Shown one piece after another: positions 10,434 through 21,116 of a stretch of DNA of 64,000 nucleotides. Numbering within the stretch: position 1 is the first letter of the stretch; each line of letters opens with the position of its first letter. The stretch spans positions 31,636,150-31,700,149 of the forward strand of contig CM051514.1 in assembly GCA_028015205.1 (NCBI GenBank), given 5' to 3'. Source of the DNA: Mytilisepta virgata. Its lineage: Eukaryota; Mollusca; Bivalvia; Mytilida; Mytilidae. The position numbers and the translations under genes are program-made. The notes under the pieces were generated by a model. The model searched no databases. It saw nothing but the letters and a program-made list of their open reading frames with translations, and was not told where the DNA came from.

Positions 10434-12156
10434 CTGTTTTAAATAAATATATATGAGTAGATCATATTTCCAGATTAATAAAATGTGATGCTCTATTTTT
10501 CCTCTGCATTTAAAAATCTTTAGTTCGGATTGAACTATTTGTGAAAATATATAAGGTCAGAAAATATATGAAAGGGTCAGGAATAGGGTAGTTTATATAT
10601 GATTAAGTTAGCCTTTCTTGGCATCTGAAATATATGTATAGGGTGGGACCGCACACCTGTACTATAATAAAGGACTAGTTACCCCCCACCCTGTAATGTT
10701 TAGTGCACACTTTGACATGAACCTGACGCAAACTATTACATATAAAGGGAAATGTATACGGAGATTTTCCACGAAACAAATACATATTTATTCGACACAT
10801 AAATCAATTAACAATAACTGGTGTATGGTTTGGGAAAATCTTAAAGTAGGCATACCAAAAATAAAGTATTTCCGAAAACAGATGAATGAAAAATGCAAGT
10901 CACAAAGCTTAAATACAAACGAAGTGCTTTTCTTAACAAATCCACAACATAAAAAGATATGATAAATATTTCTACTTGGCTGCCTCATCCGAGTCACGCA
11001 ATCTTATGTCTTTATTTGATTACATGTATTAAGAAGTTTTTCAAAATAACGAAAGTGGAAACCCAAATTCATATATTAGTCATACATTAATTTTGTATTT
11101 ATAGTTGGAAATTTAAAAATAACTTAAACATCGTTAAACTTAAATTTACATTGTGCACTCCTACTAAAAAGATTTTTGTCCTTCAGATTTTATCGCATCA
11201 ATTTTTACGAAAAATTATGAAGATTAAGTTTTAAAAACACATGTCACTCGCCAAATTTAAGGACAACGATTTTTTTTATCAGACATTTATACAATACTAA
11301 TCCTCAATGATTTGATACTGGCTCATTTTTTTTGTGGCAAAATAAAATAAAAGCCTCCTACTTATTCCTGACGTTCTCTTACTGCCTAAATCCAACCTAA
11401 GGTAAAGTTTCATAATTATTTTGTCTGTTTGTTAAGTTGAGGTTTTAGGCCGTTTTCAGCACATTTACAATTTATTTCAAAATCTAAAATTCTGTTTCGG
11501 AAAGTATCTAATCATTTTTGTTATGAATAACAATTAAACAATGTTTAGATATTCACTTTTGCTTTATTTGCTTTATTTAAAAATTTCAGAACTTTGATTC
11601 GAATTTATATTGTCCTTAGTGTTCTATGCATTGAAGGAAGGTGAGCTTTTTCTATATTTTTGTTGTTTAAACCACATCTTTGAGAATGTCTTACTATGTT
11701 ACCTGTATTTTTTCAAACTACTTTGGGTTTTTGTTTTGCCCATTTCATACCTGCAATGTCATATTTTAATAATTGCAACACATACGTAAATTTTTTTAAA
11801 AATAATCTATTTGGAAATGTACACATCTTGTGCAAAACATCGGTGCAAACAACCCTACATTCAATAATCAAATATGTTTGAGAAACTTAAGAATTTCAAT
11901 AGACGATGCATGCCAGTAACTGAAATATTCAACTAAGGACAGGGGCAAAAACAATGCCGTGCAAAAAAACTACATGTATTTTTCACATTTGTTTTAAATT
12001 TAAGGTGAATTTAAACCCAAAATTCTTTGTTTCCAATTTTGACGCACAAGATGTTCACATTTCTTCGATTTAAGACTCATAAGACAATTAGGTGTTCAAG
12101 GCCTAAAATGTTGAAAAATTTAAACAACCCAAAAGTTCATTCGTCATTCGGAGAGA
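10434..12156 (+). repeat. Left arm of long inverted repeat (copy 1)
   Basis: Beginning CTGTTTTAAATAAATATA, this arm reappears reverse-complemented at 14315-16071 and 18893-19276. The match runs through the text around 10690-10920 (partner 18893-19276) and 10920-12156 (partner 14315-16071). Around 11410-11470 it keeps only the tail of the SINE that is complete in the other arm. The ORF at 10696-10962 lies here; it recurs in copy 2, and its reverse complement is partly kept at 61124-61315, but no domain is recognisable. Confidence 0.85.
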
Positions 12157-14314
12157 AAGAAACAGCGGATGGTATTTTACACTGTCACCCACTGGAAAGA
12201 AACAATATACTCCGTCACCCTCTTAGGAATATGTTATAATTGGGGTCATTGATATTTTCTTTTCGCAGACAAAATTTAGATCTTTGTAATTATATTACTG
12301 TCGACCGGTCACATATACAAGACAGAAAAAATTAAATGAAATTGGAAATAAATCAAATTGACAATATTTCGCAACATAACACTATATACGAACATATGAG
12401 TAACGCTAATTGACAGCAATAAAATTGAACAATCAAATAAACGTATTTGCATGTACATGTATGCATTACCAATATTATGATTTATTCATTTTTCGTGCAG
12501 AAACTGGCAAGCATGATAACTATTAATGTTTTAGAAAGTCGTAACAGAGCTTTTAGTAGGGCATATCATGATACTTTCGTAATACGATATCAGTACATAC
12601 ATGTACACATTAATTATTGTAAATTAATACAAAATTCATTAAGGATTGACTCGTTTTTTTTTAAATCGACGAAAGGTGCTTTGAAAATGTTCATATTCAT
12701 TAGATACAAAGCATTGCATGTGCATATTTTCAACAGTTAATTTTTCATCAGCAATGTTCAACACCAACAATGTAGACATCTACAACAAAGAACTAAAAAC
12801 GTTTTAGAGCAGTACTACATATATAAAAACTTCAATAAAGGTATAAACCGATATATGATAAAAACAAGTTTCATTGGAAATTGCTAATTGTATTTAAAAG
12901 GAAAATAAAAGTATGTGTAATGATATTGTCTTGGGTGCAATTTACATGAATTTAGGAATAATTGCATTCAAGACCTAACTGAATGTTCTTCTCAACAGGT
13001 AATATATTAATTATTAGTGAAAATACCAAATTTATAACTGACATTTTTACGAAAAATTAACATGGTAATGTCTGAGGAATGCAAGGGAATGCTTTGAGGA
13101 TCATTAAAATGAAACTAAAACAAAGTCGTTATGATGTTGGTAAAAATAATCTATCTAGATTACTAAATATAATATTTAAAGGAATCCATCAAACCGGAAC
13201 ATTTCCAATCACTTTGAATTTCCACGTAATTGGGGTAATTGATATACTTTATCTGCAGACTAAATTTAGATCTTTGTAATACTCCCAATCTGTCACAGAT
13301 CTGAGACAATAACAATTAACTGCATGTATATTGGAAATAAATTTAATTCATAATGGTAAGGAACATAACACTATATTCCAACATACAAAAAACCCTAATT
13401 GCTGACAATTAAATTGAATAAAAATCAATTTTATGATTTATTAATTTTTATAACTCATTTATAATTTAATGGCGAACATTAACGGTAGTAACGGTTGTAG
13501 TAGTTAGTCCTTTCTCAGGTCGCATTATTTGTATTTTCAAGTGAGTTTGCAGAAAAATAGCCAAAATATTCCAAGATAAAACGAAATACACGTAGGGTTT
13601 CTTTGTCTCATCTTTTGAAATATTTTAGTCGTGAAACACATATGTTTTAATGTGGCTATAATCTATCTAGATTACTAAATATAATATTTAAAGGAATCCA
13701 TCAAACCGGAACATTTCCAATCACTTTAAATTTCCACGTAATTGGGGTAATTGATATACTTTATCTGCAGACTAAATTTAGATCTTTGTAATACTCCCAA
13801 TCTGTCACAGATCTGAGACAATAACAATTAACTGTATATTGGAAACAAATTTAATTGATAATGTTAAGGAACATAACACTATATTCCAACATACAAAAAA
13901 CCCTAATTGGTGACACAATTAAATTGAATAAAAAGCAATTTTATGATTTATTAATTTTTATAACTCATTTCTAATTTAATGGCGAACATTAACGGTAGTA
14001 AAGGTTGTAGTAGTTAGTCCTTTCTCAGGTCACATTATGGTATTTTAAAGTGAGTTTTTTGTCTACTGAAGACACTTTCTCCAAAGAGCAGGTACCTCCG
14101 TAAATGGGAGACAACCTATATGTATCAAAATTGGGGAATTATGCATTAAGAGTTGAATAACTAGAGCATATACATTTCAAACAATAACATGCAATAAACG
14201 TATGAATTATATTTAATTTGCAAAATAAAAGACTTATCGCGTTTTTTCCTTGTTTTTTTTATGTTTTACAAATAAATATTATATTTTTCTCTTTAATCGA
14301 AGCAATATCTCAAA
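12157..14314 (+). other. Loop between inverted-repeat arms, no gene seen
   Basis: AT-rich spacer of the long inverted repeat. It contains two direct repeats (13146-13548 and 13658-14055). ORFs at 12447-12740 and 13079-13279 have no recognisable domain. Confidence 0.6.
13146..14055 (+). repeat. Pair of ~400-bp direct repeats, copy 1 only
   Basis: The text starting ATAATCTATCTAGATTACT at 13146 recurs at 13658, 512 bp later, and stays closely similar to about 13548 and 14055. About 110 bp lies between. Copy 2 has a single version starting near 57056, so this is a local duplication gained in copy 1 or lost in copy 2. Confidence 0.85.
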
Positions 14315-16071
14315 CTCTCCGAATGACGATTGAACTTTTGGGTTGTTTAAATTTTTCAACATTTTAGGCCTTGAACACTTAACTGTCTTATGAGTCTTAA
14401 ATCGAAGAAATGTGAACATCTTGTGCGTCAAAATTGGAAACAAAGAATTTTTGGTTTAAATTCACCTTAAATTTAAAACAAATGTGAAAAATACATGTAG
14501 TTTTTTTGTACGGCATAGTATGTGCCCCTTTCCTTAGTTGAATATTTCAGTTACTGGCATGCATCGTCTATTGAAATTCTTAAGTTTCTCAAACATATTT
14601 GATTATTGAATGTAGGGTTGTTTGTACCGATGATTTGGGTTATTTTGTCGGAGCCATTCAGAGCTCACAATATACAAATATTCTTTCATACCAATTTTGA
14701 TGCACAAGATGTGTACATTTCCAAATATATTCTTTTTTAAAAAATTTACGTATGTGTTTCAATAATTAAAATATGTCATTGCAGGTATGAAATGGGCAAA
14801 ACAAAAACCCAAAGTAGTTTGAAAAAAAATGCTGGTAACATAGTAAGACATTCTCAAAGATGTGGTTTAAACAACAAAAATATAGAAAAAGCTCACCTTC
14901 CTTCAATGCATAGAACACTAAGGACAATATAAATTCGAATCAAAGTTCTGAATTTTTTTAAATAAAGCAAATAAAGCAAAAGTGAATATCTAAACATTGT
15001 TTAATTGTTTTTCATAACAATAATGATTAGATACTTTCCGAAACATAGAATTTTAGATTTTGGAATAAATTGCATACACACTCAGTCTATACTTTAAATT
15101 GGAAGAGCCAATTGGAATTGCAGTAAAGTGAGATATTTTGTTTCCATTTTTCCCTGTAACGTTTGGATGATGGACTCATACAAAATTGTCATTTGGCCGA
15201 TTTTGTTTCCATTTTTCTCACTTACTTTTATGATTTTGGTGTCAAGAATTATTCCAACATATCACTGCATGCACTTTGTATAATTATTATAATTATGAAG
15301 GGGCCTCGGTGGCCGAGTGTTCTAGGTAGTTCGTAATGACTACCAATGAACACTACTAACCTGTCAACACTAGATTGTGAGTTCGAATCTCACCTTGTGG
15401 CGGAGTGTGTTCGACTCCGATCTAAATTGATAAGGATTGCGAATTTCCCTACCGAAGGTCGGTGGTTCTCTCCGGCTACTCCGGCTTCCTCCACCAATAA
15501 AAACTGGCCGCCGCGAAATAGCCAAATGTGCTGAAAACGGCGTGACACCTCAACTAAACAAACAAACAGTATAATTATGAAACTTTCCCTTAGGTTGGAT
15601 TTAGGTAGTAAGAGAAAATCAGGAATAAGTTAGAGACTTTTATTTTATTTTTCCACAAAAAAGGGAGCCAGTATCAAATCATTGAGGATTAGTATTGTAT
15701 AAATGTCTGATAAAAAAAAATCGTTGTCCTTAAATGTGGTGAGTGACGTGTTTTTAAAACTTAATCTTCATAATTTTGTGTCAAAATTGATGCGATAAAA
15801 TCTGAAGGACAAAAACCTTTTTAGTGGGAGTGCACAATGTAAATTTAAGTTTAACGATGTTTAAGTTATTTTTACATTTAAAAGTATAAATACAAAATTA
15901 TTGTATGATTAATATATGAATTTGGGTTTCCACTTCCGTTATTTTGAAAACCTTCTTAATACATGTAATCAAATAAAGACATAAGATTGCGTGACTCGGA
16001 TGAGGCAGCCAAGTAGAAATATTTATCATATCTTTTTATGTTGTGGATTTGTTAAGAAAAGCACTTCGTTC
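14315..16071 (-). repeat. Right arm (inner part) of long inverted repeat (copy 1)
   Basis: Reverse complement of about 10920-12156. It is longer than its partner because it carries a complete SINE (15300-15569) and about 200 bp of adjoining sequence lost from the left arm. It breaks off after GCACTTCGTT at about 16071, where a 2.8-kb insertion begins. Confidence 0.85.
15300..15569 (+). mobile_element. tRNA-derived SINE (type 1) with 12-bp TSD
   Basis: The head GGGGCCTCGGTGGCCGAGTG resembles a class II (Leu/Ser-like) tRNA with an A box. A B box, GAGTTCGAATCTC, stands at about 15379-15391. A SINE body containing CCGGCTTCCTCCACC and AAAACTGGCCGCCGCGAAAT follows, ending in an (AAAC)n-type tail. 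It is flanked by TATAATTATGAA at 15288-15299 and 15570-15581. The same insertion sits in copy 2 at 58704-58973, so it predates the large duplication. An older relic of the same family lies at 48085-48300. Confidence 0.85.
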
Positions 16072-16504
16072 GCAAAGGAAATTCCCGTAATAATGGTCTT
16101 ACACATGAAGTTTTCTGATCTCGCTTAGACTGCTTTTCGCTAATGTATCCAGTAAAGTGATTAAATTTTAACAAAATATCTATTTTTTATCCCTTATTTT
16201 CCACCAAACGGTTTTTATTAGCTCATTTCCGTCAAATTTCTGATGACTTACCTTTACCCCTACCGGAAGAGAAATATTTGTATAAAGTTCCGCCAAATGT
16301 TACATATCCGCTCTCGAGAACATTTGGTACTCACGAGCGTTCTCTGATCTTCAACACACTTGAATAAGAAAACAAATTCCGAAAAAAAATATTTCACTAC
16401 AGGTCGTGGTAAACGTAAAGTAATAATATAGTTGATAATTATCCCTCGCCCATAGGATTGTTTAAGAAATAATTCATTGTTGCCATGCTCTGTGGTTATT
16501 TTAA

Positions 16505-17665
16505 TGTAGCCTATTGGTGGGCATCAGTAAATACTCTGAATCGGGTTCATGATGTTTATTTCAACAATTTAGAATTATAGCACTGAAAGTACACAAATAA
16601 CAATAATAAGTCCAAGTTCAAATAGTGTACAAAGAACTATAACTCTAATTATTCTGATAAACTATTTCTATTAAAAATATATACGGTTCTTTTCAATAAG
16701 AACAAAACCAATAAGGTAGATAGTTATCTCATTGACATTTACCAGAATATTATATATTACTCAATTCTATATCAAGCTTATATTCTAATCAATCAATCAA
16801 TCATAATTTCGGCATTATAAACAATGTACGCTATGTCTACGGTATCACAATAAACATAAATGTAGGTAAACACTATTAACAAGACATAAGCAAAACGTTA
16901 ATTGAACTAAAAATAATAAAGACAAACAGACAATACATTGAACGAAAAATACATTCAATACACTGATCTTACCATATAAATAGTACATCTGCCTGACATG
17001 AATTCCTCTCACACGTGGATGTATCAAAAAGGGATTACATCTTAAGTAGACAGTACAAATTCTGGTCCTATACAAAATATAAATATTACCCTCATAAATA
17101 TTTGGAATAACAAGAATAATGGTAAAAATACATAGTTTATAATAAATACACTTTACTGGAACATATCTCAAAATAATACTCCATATTTTATATTTGTTGT
17201 TATCTGAACCCTTATTAATAAAATATCTGTCTTTCAACTCATTCATTCTGATTCACTCAAAAATACATTTTCTCACAGATTCATACAAAAGGAAAACTGT
17301 GCAAATGTTAAATAATAGAAATATTAGTAACTGACCTGATTAGTATTAAATTCTTGTCCAGAATATGTATGAATATAACTTTCAAATATTTTGTTTCAAT
17401 CAGTCATTGTCATTCAGTCTATCAGAAATCTATTTCAAAAAGTGAGAGCCCTAAGGCTAGACCAATCAGATTTTAGAGATTAAGACACATGACTAAAAGA
17501 TCTGTCAACCATGGAATAGAGAGAAGAATGAAGAAGGAAATATATAAGATTTGAGAGTGAAAAGAAATAATGAACTCATAAAATATCTAATTAAATATTA
17601 TTAACTAACCTAATCTAATTAATCTAACTAATTAAATAAATTGTAATAATAAACACTCTGCCACA
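16505..17665. mobile_element. Solo-LTR-like insertion, 1161 bp, TTAA target duplication
   Basis: The insertion begins TGTAGCCTATTGG and ends CTCTGCCACA, so it has TG...CA ends (TGTAGC versus TGTGGC on the other strand). It is flanked by TTAA at 16501-16504 and 17666-17669. Copy 2 has the uninterrupted site GGTTATTTTAACATGG at 59914-59929. Size, ends and a 4-bp duplication fit a solo LTR of a gypsy-type element. TTAA is also the piggyBac target, but piggyBac ends normally start CCC, which these do not. The 133-codon ORF at 16845-17246 on the minus strand looks like chance. Confidence 0.8.
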
Positions 17666-17986
17666 TTAACATGGTTTGGCCTTATATTTGTTTATATTTT
17701 ACACCGAGAGTTAGTAATCAATGAATTATTTCGATTCTAATAGGACAATGTGCATCATTTCTGTAATCGAAGCGAACCATATAAGGTTTAAATCGACATG
17801 ACAAACCGTTAAATTAATTGAATTACTTTTTTCATGGAAAATTTGTGCATGGGTTTGAATCCCCAAAACAGAAAAGGAAAGTATAATTTTCCTCTGACAA
17901 ACTGCACACTCTAATCTTACCCGTTCTTGTAGCGTGAATACGGGTATTTCAAATAAATAAGAATCTGCTCATATCGTAAAAATGAA

Positions 17987-18166
17987 AAAGAGGTGAATCT
18001 CATTTTGTCATAAAATTTAAAGAGTTAGAACAGCTCAGAAATAATTTTTTTTCTAATATTACTGATGGTTTTCCGGAAAGAGGTGAATCTCATTTTGTTA
18101 TACAATTTAAAGAGTTAGAACAGCTCAGAAATAATGTTTTTCTGATATTACTGATGGTTTTCGGGT
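17987..18166 (+). repeat. 90-bp tandem duplication
   Basis: Two adjacent near-identical 90-bp units starting AAAGAGGTGAATCTCATTT at 17987 and 18077. Both units are also present in copy 2 (about 60240-60420), so the tandem duplication is older than the segmental duplication. Confidence 0.85.
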
Positions 18167-18892
18167 TTAATGATCTATCAGATATGGAAAAAATTTAGAT
18201 TTAATATACGAACAGAAATTATTTTGATGTCATGAAAAACATACGACTGGTATAAATGATATGTAATGCAAACGAAAGATACCGATATACCTTTGATTAT
18301 AATATAGTATTTCCATCTTTTACTTCAGTAATAGCCTCATTCGTGGTGGTAGACGACAGTGATTACTTTTTGTTTTATCTTTTCATGTTGTAGACTATGC
18401 TCGTTTGTTGGATTTTCAATCAATAAATATTATTATTCTTAATGTTTACAAGAACTTAACAATAATTTCTGACTGTCTTTGCCCCTGATTCACTGACGAA
18501 TCCTCATATTAGAACATATTATACATAATGATATTTAGGAGAATCGACAAAGCATGCATGGATATAGAATTTTAACGCATTGCGTGGTTTTCATTTTTTC
18601 ATAATGTATGAAATTTCTTTTTCTCGTAGGTTTAACAACTAATTCAGAATTTTACTCCTACAACACAAAGATAACATGTTCTCGAATGGGAAAGTAAACC
18701 CGATTCATCTTCATTAAGTCCGCACATTGTATACTTATATAGTATTACATATATTTTACATTATTGTATATTTATGGGCACATATATCAAAACATTATAT
18801 TTAAAAAATATTGCAACAGAAACTTGAAAAAAAAAATTATTAACTGCGACAAACTTTACTTATGACTTTAAATGTCTGATAACATGCATGTA

Positions 18893-19276
18893 TTTAAGCT
18901 TTGTGACTTGAATTTTTCATTCATCTGTTTTCGGAAATACTTTATTTTTGGTATGTGTCGGATAAATATGTATTAGTTTCGTGGAAAATTTCCATATTAT
19001 GTACATTTCTCTTTATATGTAATGGGGTGTAACTAGTCCTTTATTATGGTACAGGTGTGCGGTCCCATTCTATACATATATTTCAGATTCCAAGAAAGGC
19101 TAACTTAATCATGTATAAACTACTCTATTCCTGACCCTTTCATAATTTTTCTGACCTTATATTTTCACAAATAGTTCAATCCGAACTAAAGATTTTTAAA
19201 TGCAGAGGAAAATATAGAGCATCACATTTTATTAATCTGGAAATATGATCTACTCATATATATTTATTTAAAACAG
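18893..19276 (-). repeat. Right arm (outer part) of long inverted repeat (copy 1)
   Basis: Reverse complement of 10434-10920, ending in the mirror of CTGTTTTAAATAAATATA. Relative to copy 2 (61147-61631) it lacks two segments of about 45-55 bp, near 18955 and 19025. The first lies between TATG direct repeats, as expected for slippage or microhomology deletion. Confidence 0.85.
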
Positions 19277-19532
19277 ATTATGTCTTAAAATTATATCGCT
19301 TTAATTATTATAATATACATGTAATGCCGACTAATTACCAACACAATATATTCTAAATAATAAATGTTATTATCGGAATATTAGATTAATTGAACCAAAA
19401 AACAACTAAGTTAGGAATTCCTCTGAACCTTACCTTACTTCTTCATAATATTTAAAGTTCATAGCCTTTACAGTTAGGAGAAATTGCGTTATTGTAGAAA
19501 AACAATCCTGAATACTTGAAGCGGAAACATCC
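19277..19532 (+). other. Short spacer, no feature seen
   Basis: AT-rich link between the long inverted repeat and the 12-kb palindrome; shared with copy 2 apart from small indels. Confidence 0.5.
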
Positions 19533-19850
19533 CACTCAAAGGAGAATGTTTTTAATTTGTTTTATTCTTCTTCCGTAATTTAAAACAGAAATGCATTTAA
19601 GATATGTGCATACTTGTTTATTTAAATCAATGTGTTAAAATGATGCATTCGAGAACCTTCTCTAAGGGTTATCTTGGGAGAATTCATATCGGAAAAGTGC
19701 ATACAAATTCCATTTGCACATAAAGAAAACTGCAGTTTCAATTTATAAATGCAGATATAATCTGAACAATACCTCGTTTATTTTGAACCACGCGTTATAT
19801 TGTGTATATTGAGCAATTGGAATTATAAGAATTAAACGCTATTTTTTCTG

Positions 19851-19952
19851 AATTCATCAATGTGTAAACTCGGCCGATGAACTCAGAAAGTTAACATTCA
19901 GACTTCTATACAGTTTGTGACTGCATCGGCCGAGTTTACATATTGATTAATT
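19851..19952. repeat. 29-bp inverted repeat hairpin
   Basis: Left stem AATTCATCAATGTGTAAAC, then TCGGCCGATG, mirrors the right stem with two mismatches around a 44-nt loop. The same hairpin is in copy 2 at about 62153-62254 and in weaker form in the other palindrome arm near 31150-31210. It could be a tiny MITE or a regulatory or transcript hairpin. Confidence 0.7.
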
Positions 19953-21020
19953 CGGGAAATTTCAATTAATGTTCTGCCCGGTGTCCAACTTTTGAACATG
20001 TGGTATTCCAACTTATCCAACTAAAACTTTCTTACATTTTGGGTTGTTTATATAGTACTATTAGGTGTCAGGTAAATAATTGTGACACGAAATTTGTTCC
20101 AGTTTTCATTATTATCTATATATCTTATTTTAACCATGTTATCAGCGGCATCATATGCCACATTTGTTTTATTTTTAAAAAGAACGAGAATACAAAGATC
20201 AATAATGTTACCCAACTGACATGTTTGTTACACATGCATAATACACTGTACAATGTACAATAAAACCTTACTCTCAGTATATGTAAATGTTATGACACGT
20301 CATGTTTTGTTTTAAACATCTTTAACTTTTTAAAAACCTTTCAAATCATTTAAGGGAAAAAAACTCATATAAGGAAAAATCTCCATGCTAGTTTTATTCT
20401 CCATTTGACATTAATAACAATAATAATTAAATACTCTTACAGATATCACTTTAAAATGATACAATCATAATTGTTGTATACAAGTTAACTTGGTGTCTTT
20501 CCTACTAAGTTTAAGATACTTGCTAATTGACCAGAATATCCTTAAATTTAGCAATTGATGGCTAGAATACCTTAAAAAATTATATTAAAAACTATAACTA
20601 TTTAACTCGGGTTTGTTATGAAATTTCCAATCAAAAGTTCTTTTTTTGTAATACAATCTCTTAAGATAAAGTTGAAGCAATCTCGAGTATATAAATAATG
20701 TTACTGAAGATGAATTAAATGATCAAAATAACTATGGTATGCCCATTAAGCCATTTAATGTAATACTAAAAGAAAACTGTCCAGGACATCATTTCAGTTC
20801 TACATCAACACAAACTCCAATTAATAGTATTTGTCCTTAATTGCCTTTGATCTCATTCTACTTTTATATCTTACCTGAAGTACCTTAATTTCATAGAAAT
20901 TGGATAAAAATGAAATTGTCATATTAAGCAGAAATCCTGATAAACATTTCTAAGAAATAAGTATATTCGATATATTTATAAATAGGTAATAATTTATATA
21001 CATGTAGATAAAAAGATAAT

Positions 21021-21055
21021 GGGAATTTCCATTGATGTCACAAGCAATATATAAG
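21021..21055 (+). promoter_or_regulatory. Core promoter: kappaB-type site, CRE-like box and TATA box
   Basis: GGGAATTTCC at 21021-21030 is a perfect match to the Rel/NF-kappaB consensus. TGATGTCA at 21033-21040 resembles a CRE/ATF box. TATATAAG at 21048-21055 lies 61 bp before the ATG. In the third gene copy the TATA box (63303-63310) and CRE-like box are kept and the kappaB-like site is GGGAATATCC. In the inverted copy only the TATA box (29875-29882) is clean. Function is inferred from sequence and position only. Confidence 0.55.
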
Positions 21056-21116
21056 AAAAGGAGTTAGTCATTTGGTTTTAAAACACCCAGTGGGATTAAA
21101 CATTTTATTTAGAGAT

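Larger units (their letters stand above)
16072..18892 (+). other. Insertion splitting the right inverted-repeat arm
   Basis: The reverse complement of the left arm is continuous across this point, so 16072-18892 is inserted DNA. Copy 2 has the same insertion (59472-61146) without the solo LTR. No terminal repeat or target-site duplication was recognised at its edges (CGTT|CGCAAAGG and ACATGCATG|TATTT). It contains no recognisable gene. Confidence 0.7.

Noticed and set aside
10696..10962. 88-codon ORF repeated at 54672-54923 and, inverted, in part at 61124-61315
   Set aside because: It lies in an inverted-repeat arm copied as DNA; no domain, and the outer right arm of copy 1 has lost it. Identity reflects recent duplication, not coding constraint.
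16845..17246. 133-codon minus-strand ORF
   Set aside because: Falls wholly inside the solo-LTR-like insertion and has no recognisable domain.
16501..17669. piggyBac element at TTAA
   Set aside because: The ends are TGTAGC/GCCACA rather than CCC-type, and no transposase is present; a solo LTR fits better.
20000..20263. 87-codon ORF conserved at 62304-62567
   Set aside because: Interrupted by about 110 bp of extra DNA in palindrome arm B, hydrophobic low-complexity composition, no recognisable domain.
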